NCBI GenBank assembly: GCA_027604505.1
Contig: JADIIX010000104.1
Span: forward strand, 64,001 to 74,754
Length of the DNA: 10,754 nt
DNA from: Gonapodya sp. JEL0774
Taxonomy: Eukaryota > Monoblepharomycota > Monoblepharidomycetes > Monoblepharidales > Gonapodyaceae
Reading direction: 5' to 3'
Part shown: positions 7,185-10,754 of the stretch, piece by piece
Numbering within the stretch: position 1 is the stretch's first letter
How the letters are laid out: every line of letters begins with the position of its first letter
Notes under the pieces: generated by a model
Database searches by the model: none
What the model saw: only the letters and a program-made list of their open reading frames with translations
Told to the model about the DNA's origin: nothing
Translations under genes and position numbers: made by a program

Positions 7185-8554
7185 CTACTGTTTGCTCATA
7201 AAACTTTTAAACATCTCCATCATCATCTGTTGGTTTGCGGCAGCCAACTTTACTTGCTCTTCCACCACAACCAACCTCCTCTCCTCAGCTTGCCTTGCTA
7301 TAGCCAAGTATCCCTCCTTGAGCAATTCCTCGAGCCTAAGGAGGCTGTTTCAGGCATCCACCGTGGGCCTCCTGCGTTTCTTCCTGTTGGTGATGTCCTC
7401 TGCAGTCCAATCCTTGCCCTCATTTCCCATTCCTAGCAGACGCTTCTTGGAGAGCGTCTCTGTGGTGTTCTGTCTGATGTCTGGTGGGGAGGTGAGCCAA
7501 CAACAGTCCCGAACCACCAACACTCCCACTCACCAGCTGCCAGCTTCATGTCCCGTTTCCTCTCCGCCAACGCAATCTCCTTATTGTCGGCAAGGTCGGC
7601 GTTGAAGGTGGCTTGCTGTTGTGATGACCACCCCTCAAAAGCGCATGCATAACTTCACTCAATGTGTTGGCATACTCTTCCACCATTGCATCCAGCAGTG
7701 ATTCCTCCTTGTTCTCACCTGTGTTCCGCTGCTCCCAGGCAATCAGGAGGGCCTTGACCCGGCGATCGGTGTTCTGGTGGGCGACCTTCGCATACAGCAC
7801 TGGGTTTTCCTTCCTCATGGCCTCTGCAATGTATCCTGCTTTCCTGTTGCTTCGAAAGGCCGGATGATGTTGGCATGGCGCATGAAGACAAGGGACGAGG
7901 TGGAGTTCCAGGTGAAGTACTTGCTGGCAGATGTTTCAACGGTAGTAGCAGCTGTCCCTAGGTTGATTGACGTGCTTGTAGTGTACACTTGTTGTTGTGT
8001 ATTGGTGACAATGTTCTGTGAGATTGATTTGAGTCTCGCAGACTCTGTCATGAATGGCTTTCATGGGGACCCGCGGACGAAGATGAAAACATCCAAATGA
8101 ATCCCAAGTTGCATTAGAGAACCTACCTCTTTCTCTTCTGCTGTCATCTTAGTCCACATATCGCCGATTTTAGCTCCAACCATCCCAAATCCATTATCTG
8201 GATGCTCCTGCCTGACCTCCTTCTCCTTCGATATCCGATACAAAGTAAAGCCCGACGGCGGCAGCTTCACCTTGTTCTGAGACAATGCTGGTTTGCGGGG
8301 GTGCCTGGGCCTCTTTAGGACAGTTCCAGGCTGGTGTGTTGGTAATGACTCGGTTCTCTTGTTGTCAGGTGCCGGGATGGCATCTGGAACACGCAAAGAC
8401 ACCACGTACATGAGATAACGCCACATTTATGATATAAAATTGTAATTGACACAGAGAAATGGCTTTCAATTGCGCTCTCACCGTGCAAACTCAGGTCATT
8501 AGACTCGCTGCTACTCCCCATGAGACTTCCTTCAAGATTTGCAACACGCCGCAT
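7185..8554 (-). pseudogene. Harbinger second protein: HMG box + Myb/SANT-like + coiled coil
   Basis: Read on the - strand, exons 8554-8482, 8383-8127, 8057-7534 and 7432-7185 join in phase through introns of 98, 69 and 101 bp with GT-AG ends. Residues 64-126 form an HMG box (KLPPSGFTLYR ... HPDNGFGMVGAKIGDMW ... MTAEEKEPF), interrupted by intron 2. From about residue 156, FTWNSTSSL ... GYIAEAMRKENP ... RRVKALLIAWEQ ... EESLLDAMVEEY resembles the Myb/SANT-like (trihelix-type) domain of Harbinger partner proteins. The last exon has a basic KKRRRP stretch and a long charged helix (LRLEELLKEGYLAIARQAEE ...), a probable coiled coil, ending in TAG 7185-7187. Lesions: one-base losses at about 7836-7843 and in the A run 7637-7640, and TGA at 7350-7352. 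The role, binding element ends and helping transposase enter the nucleus, is known for related partners and inferred here. Confidence 0.75.
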
Positions 8555-8869
8555 CTATCCAGCAGCGTACTTGGTAGATTGATATGTTACAAAGCCTACA
8601 GAGGACTTTGAGCAATTAATCGCGATGTCTGGGAATGGTGAGCGTGGTGTGCGGCAAGCGAAAAACCAGGGTTGCGTTGCGTCACAAATTGACTCATGAA
8701 ATATAATCAGCATTATCATACTGCAGCAATGTGAAAAATGAGACCAATCGCACTCGATTCTACAAGTCAAACAAGCAGATTTTTGTGCTCCCAATTCGGG
8801 CTCAAGAACTGGGAGGGCACCCAATATTTTCCCCCGTGCCACATACCTTGTGTGCACCAAAGTCGTGAA
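8555..8869 (-). promoter_or_regulatory. 5' flank of the Harbinger partner gene
   Basis: The stretch between the partner gene's start and the right inverted repeat should hold its promoter. A 115-codon frame crosses it on the - strand (8902-8555), in frame with the gene but closed by TAG immediately before the ATG; as it starts inside the inverted repeat and has no motif, it is probably fortuitous. No clear TATA box was identified. Confidence 0.3.
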
Positions 8870-8893
8870 AACTAAATTCTGCGCAACCTCTCT
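8870..8893 (-). repeat. Right terminal inverted repeat of Harbinger element
   Basis: TGCGCAACCTCTCT (8880-8893) is the exact inverse of the left end; AACTAAAT (8870-8877) extends the match imperfectly. Confidence 0.85.
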
Positions 8894-8896
8894 ATT
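8894..8896 (+). repeat. Target-site duplication, right copy (ATT)
   Basis: ATT follows the right inverted repeat directly and matches 5822-5824. Confidence 0.5.
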
Positions 8897-9019
8897 GTGC
8901 ATTTACTAATCAGCTATAATAGGAGATATTGTCCTAAATAGCATTTCGCTGCTCAGGGATTACCAAGCCACTCAGGCGAGCAAATAGGTTGGAAGAAGCC
9001 AGACCAGGAGTCTAGAAAC
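8897..9019 (+). promoter_or_regulatory. Short 5' flank of the NmrA-like gene
   Basis: Only 123 bp separate the right target-site copy from the ATG at 9020. The stretch includes an AT-rich part (about 8925-8945) but no convincing TATA box. The start context AAACATGG has A at -3 and G at +4, favourable for initiation. Any longer promoter must lie inside the transposon. Confidence 0.35.
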
Positions 9020-10408
9020 ATGGCGGATTCGAAGAGGACAGTGGGTCTTCTCCTGGCTCACAAGGCGGTCGCTTACTTAGCCTGGGAATGCGACTGTTCC
9101 CTTCTGACTCCAACCACACAGCTTCTCATCTTTGGCGCGACCGGCAAGCAAGGCGGCGCATGTATTACCGCATTGATGTCCCTTTCACCCCAGACCAAGT
9201 TTCGGATCGTGACGAGGGATCCAACGTCACCGAAAGCAACGCAGCTTGCTGCTAACGGCGTAGAAGTTTTTAAGGGAGATATGACGGACACATCAACTCT
9301 GCAAGCGGCCATGAAGGGAATCTACGGGATCTTTTTGGTAACTGACTCGTTTGGAAAGGGTGGGGTGGAAGACGAAGTGAAACAGGTGACAATACCTCCA
9401 TGACTTCGGTACAAGTTGTTACGTCTTACACCACCTCTGTCATAAAGGGACTTACTGTAATAGATGCCGGTGAGCGAGGATCTCTCGGAGAATTGCGAAC
9501 GGCTGAATCAACGCCGACCCTCGATGGTTGCCCACAATTGAACTTGCAGCTTTCAACGCCGGTATTCAGTATGTCGTGTACAGTTCAGTTGGAGGTGTGA
9601 CAACGGCATACGGAAGGTGCGAAAGCAGTTGCTGCTCGCGGTAGTTTACAAGCTGCGTTGCTGGGTTGCTGAGAATGACCATTCGTGTGGAACCAACCAT
9701 CCAGGGCGGTACCCCACTTCGCCTCGAAATTGAAGATCGAGCAGCACATCAAGAGTAAACCCTGGAAGGAAGGATTCGCTATTCTACGCCCAGTCGCATT
9801 TTTCGAGAACGTTGAGATGTTTGGCCCACTCACCCTGGGTAAATATGAGTCACTACTCCCAGCGGATCTCAAACTTCAGCAGATTGCAACGAAAGACATC
9901 GGCGAGTTTGCAGCCCTGGCATTCACAAAACCTCAGCTCTTTAGCGGCAAGGAAACAGAAATTGCCGGTGACGACATTTCGAGCATCGAGATGGCGAACA
10001 TCCTGGCACAGGAGACTGAAGTGCCTTGGTCCTACTCGAAAATTATGCCGACGTGGGTCTTTCGTTTCATCTCTGTGGATACATACAGGTTGTTGGTCTT
10101 CGCTCAAAGAGAGGGGTACAAGGTAGATTCTCAGAAACATACAAAATGATTCGCCAGCGCCTCAGTGACTCTTGGGTGCTTGCATTTTTTTGCAACAGGC
10201 CAACATCTCAGCTCTTCGGGTAATCAAGCCAGATCTCCAAGATTTCCGTGCTTGGGTCAGAGCCCGCGGCATTGGCTCCATCACAAAGAAAGCGAACTCC
10301 TACAAGTTCCGTCATCCGAAAACGCAATGGCCCTTCCGTTTGGGTTCTGTTGTCGCAGTCGTTGGAGCTATTGCCCTCGGGTGGTGGCTATATGAAAGTC
10401 ACAAATAG
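9020..10408 (+). CDS. NmrA-like NAD(P)-binding protein with C-terminal membrane anchor
   Basis: Six exons join in phase into 333 residues: 9020-9040, 9122-9385, 9448-9469, 9550-9616, 9705-10122 and 10199-10408, with GT-AG introns of 81, 62, 80, 88 and 76 bp. The N-terminal Rossmann motif LLIFGATGKQGG (G12-x2-G15-x2-G18) binds the dinucleotide; RIVTRDP follows the second strand; VVYSSVGG (residues 111-118), HFASKLKIE and AILRPVAFFENV are family blocks. NmrA-like proteins act as redox sensors, as in fungal nitrogen control, or as NAD(P)H-dependent reductases; the substrate cannot be told. Residues 312-329 (LGSVVAVVGAIALGWWLY) form one hydrophobic segment followed by ESHK, suggesting a tail-anchored membrane protein, unusual for this mostly soluble family. 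Exon 3 is only 22 nt. There is no frame break, so this is probably a working host gene. The first intron's donor (GTGGGT) is the weakest; reading through it would insert 27 residues before the Rossmann strand. Confidence 0.88.
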
Positions 10409-10523
10409 ACCTAAGGTTTCTTTGGTGTGCCAGGTTTGGAACAGTGCAATTGTAAGATCTCATAACACAATTCTCGGCCCCCATGGCGGAGTCGAAGAAA
10501 TGTCTCGAGAGACTCCGGACCAT
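10409..10523. other. 3' flank of the NmrA-like gene
   Basis: Short intergenic stretch between the stop of the NmrA-like gene and the end of the opposite-strand frame. No clear polyadenylation signal or other element was identified. Confidence 0.3.
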
Positions 10524-10754
10524 TCATTCTACACCATGCACTAAATGATGGCTAAGTGAGCGAAATGGATCGGACCAGTGCTGCTTGTTGACCAACACTC
10601 TCAGCACAAGGTGTGACATCGCACTCCTTCTCACTCTATCGACCCGCAATTGCAATAGTTCTCTTCGGACCCTCCTCCATGTGTCTCTCCCCGTCATTAT
10701 CTTGTTCCAGTCCTTCCTCCCGATCCTCTCCACGTTCTCTCCCCGGATTCTCTT
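10524..10754 (-). CDS. Partial Arg/Trp-rich reading frame, unknown
   Basis: The frame is open from the right window edge to a stop at 10524, about 76 codons, so the start lies outside. It is rich in Arg and Trp (RIGRKDWNKIMTGRDTWRRV) and pyrimidine-rich on +. The DWNKI ... RDTWRRVR pattern loosely recalls the basic C-terminal tail of some non-LTR reverse transcriptases, where a W-R motif ends the protein, but this is only an impression. It may be a real C-terminus facing the NmrA-like gene or a by-product of skewed base composition. Confidence 0.25.
   Translation of the reverse strand, partial: KRIRGENVERIGRKDWNKIMTGRDTWRRVRRELLQLRVDRVRRSAMSHLVLRVLVNKQHWSDPFRSLSHHLVHGVE

Larger units (their letters stand above)
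5825..8893. mobile_element. PIF/Harbinger DNA transposon, near complete
   Basis: A 3069-bp unit bounded by perfect 14-bp inverted repeats (AGAGAGGTTGCGCA), extending imperfectly to 24-26 bp, and flanked by ATT on both sides. It holds the two genes expected of this superfamily: a HARBI1-like DDE transposase on + (5934-7160) and a Myb/SANT-type DNA-binding partner on - (8554-7185), converging with 24 bp between their stop codons. Each gene has one TGA nonsense codon and one or two single-base frameshifts, so this copy is probably not self-mobile, though its ends could be acted on by an intact relative. The few lesions and intact ends suggest recent insertion. Confidence 0.85.

Noticed and set aside
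6994-7605. 203-codon frame on +
   Set aside because: Only its first part is transposase; beyond the G run at 7090 the true C-terminus is in the next frame, and the rest is the antisense of the partner gene.
8555-8902. 115-codon frame on - just upstream of the partner gene
   Set aside because: It begins inside the inverted repeat, has no motif, and is closed by TAG right before the gene's ATG; more likely chance than an N-terminal extension.
9812-10140. Open frames overlapping exon 5 of the NmrA-like gene in other frames and strand
   Set aside because: Exon 5 matches the NmrA family in its own frame with phased splice sites; the others are by-products.
1-10754. CRISPR array, bacterial operon or tRNA/rRNA gene
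   Set aside because: No regularly spaced repeats, ribosome-binding sites before genes or RNA gene folds were seen; introns and transposons show a eukaryotic genome.

Overview
The window looks like a transposon-rich stretch of a eukaryotic genome, most likely fungal and possibly an early-diverging (chytrid-like) lineage. The evidence is GT-AG introns of about 58-101 bp, an NmrA-like reductase of fungal type, a PIF/Harbinger DNA transposon, a chromodomain-bearing Ty3-type fragment and a MULE-like relic. The lineage is inferred from gene style only; no rRNA or other marker is present.

Layout. (1) 3-4494, + strand: a long, badly decayed gene that reads as a relic of a MULE-like transposase: a Ser/acid-rich N-terminal part, a cysteine-containing segment, an open 363-codon core with DDE-like blocks, a helical region, a damaged SWIM-like zinc-finger region and a recognisable C-terminus. 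(2) 4495-4890: no clear gene. (3) 4891-5631: the 3' end of a Ty3/gypsy-type element (chromodomain tail of pol, polypurine tract, short putative LTR) with AT-rich codons unlike its surroundings. (4) 5634-5785: a short protein-like fragment. (5) 5825-8893: a near-complete, 3069-bp PIF/Harbinger element with 14-bp perfect terminal inverted repeats and matching ATT flanks. It carries a three-exon DDE transposase on + and, convergent on -, a four-exon DNA-binding partner combining an HMG box, a Myb/SANT-like domain and a C-terminal coiled coil. Both genes are damaged by a few single-base frameshifts and one TGA each. (6) 9020-10408, + strand: an intact six-exon host gene for an NmrA-like NAD(P)-binding protein with a C-terminal membrane segment. 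(7) 10524-10754, - strand: an open, Arg/Trp-rich partial reading frame running off the window.

The Harbinger genes make biological sense together: in this superfamily a transposase and a Myb/SANT-like partner are both needed for movement, the partner aiding nuclear import and end binding. Here the partner also has an HMG box. The element ends only 126 bp before the start codon of the NmrA-like gene, so it may supply or disturb that gene's promoter. The one host gene reads without a break while all transposon genes are broken, so the breaks are probably true decay rather than poor sequence.
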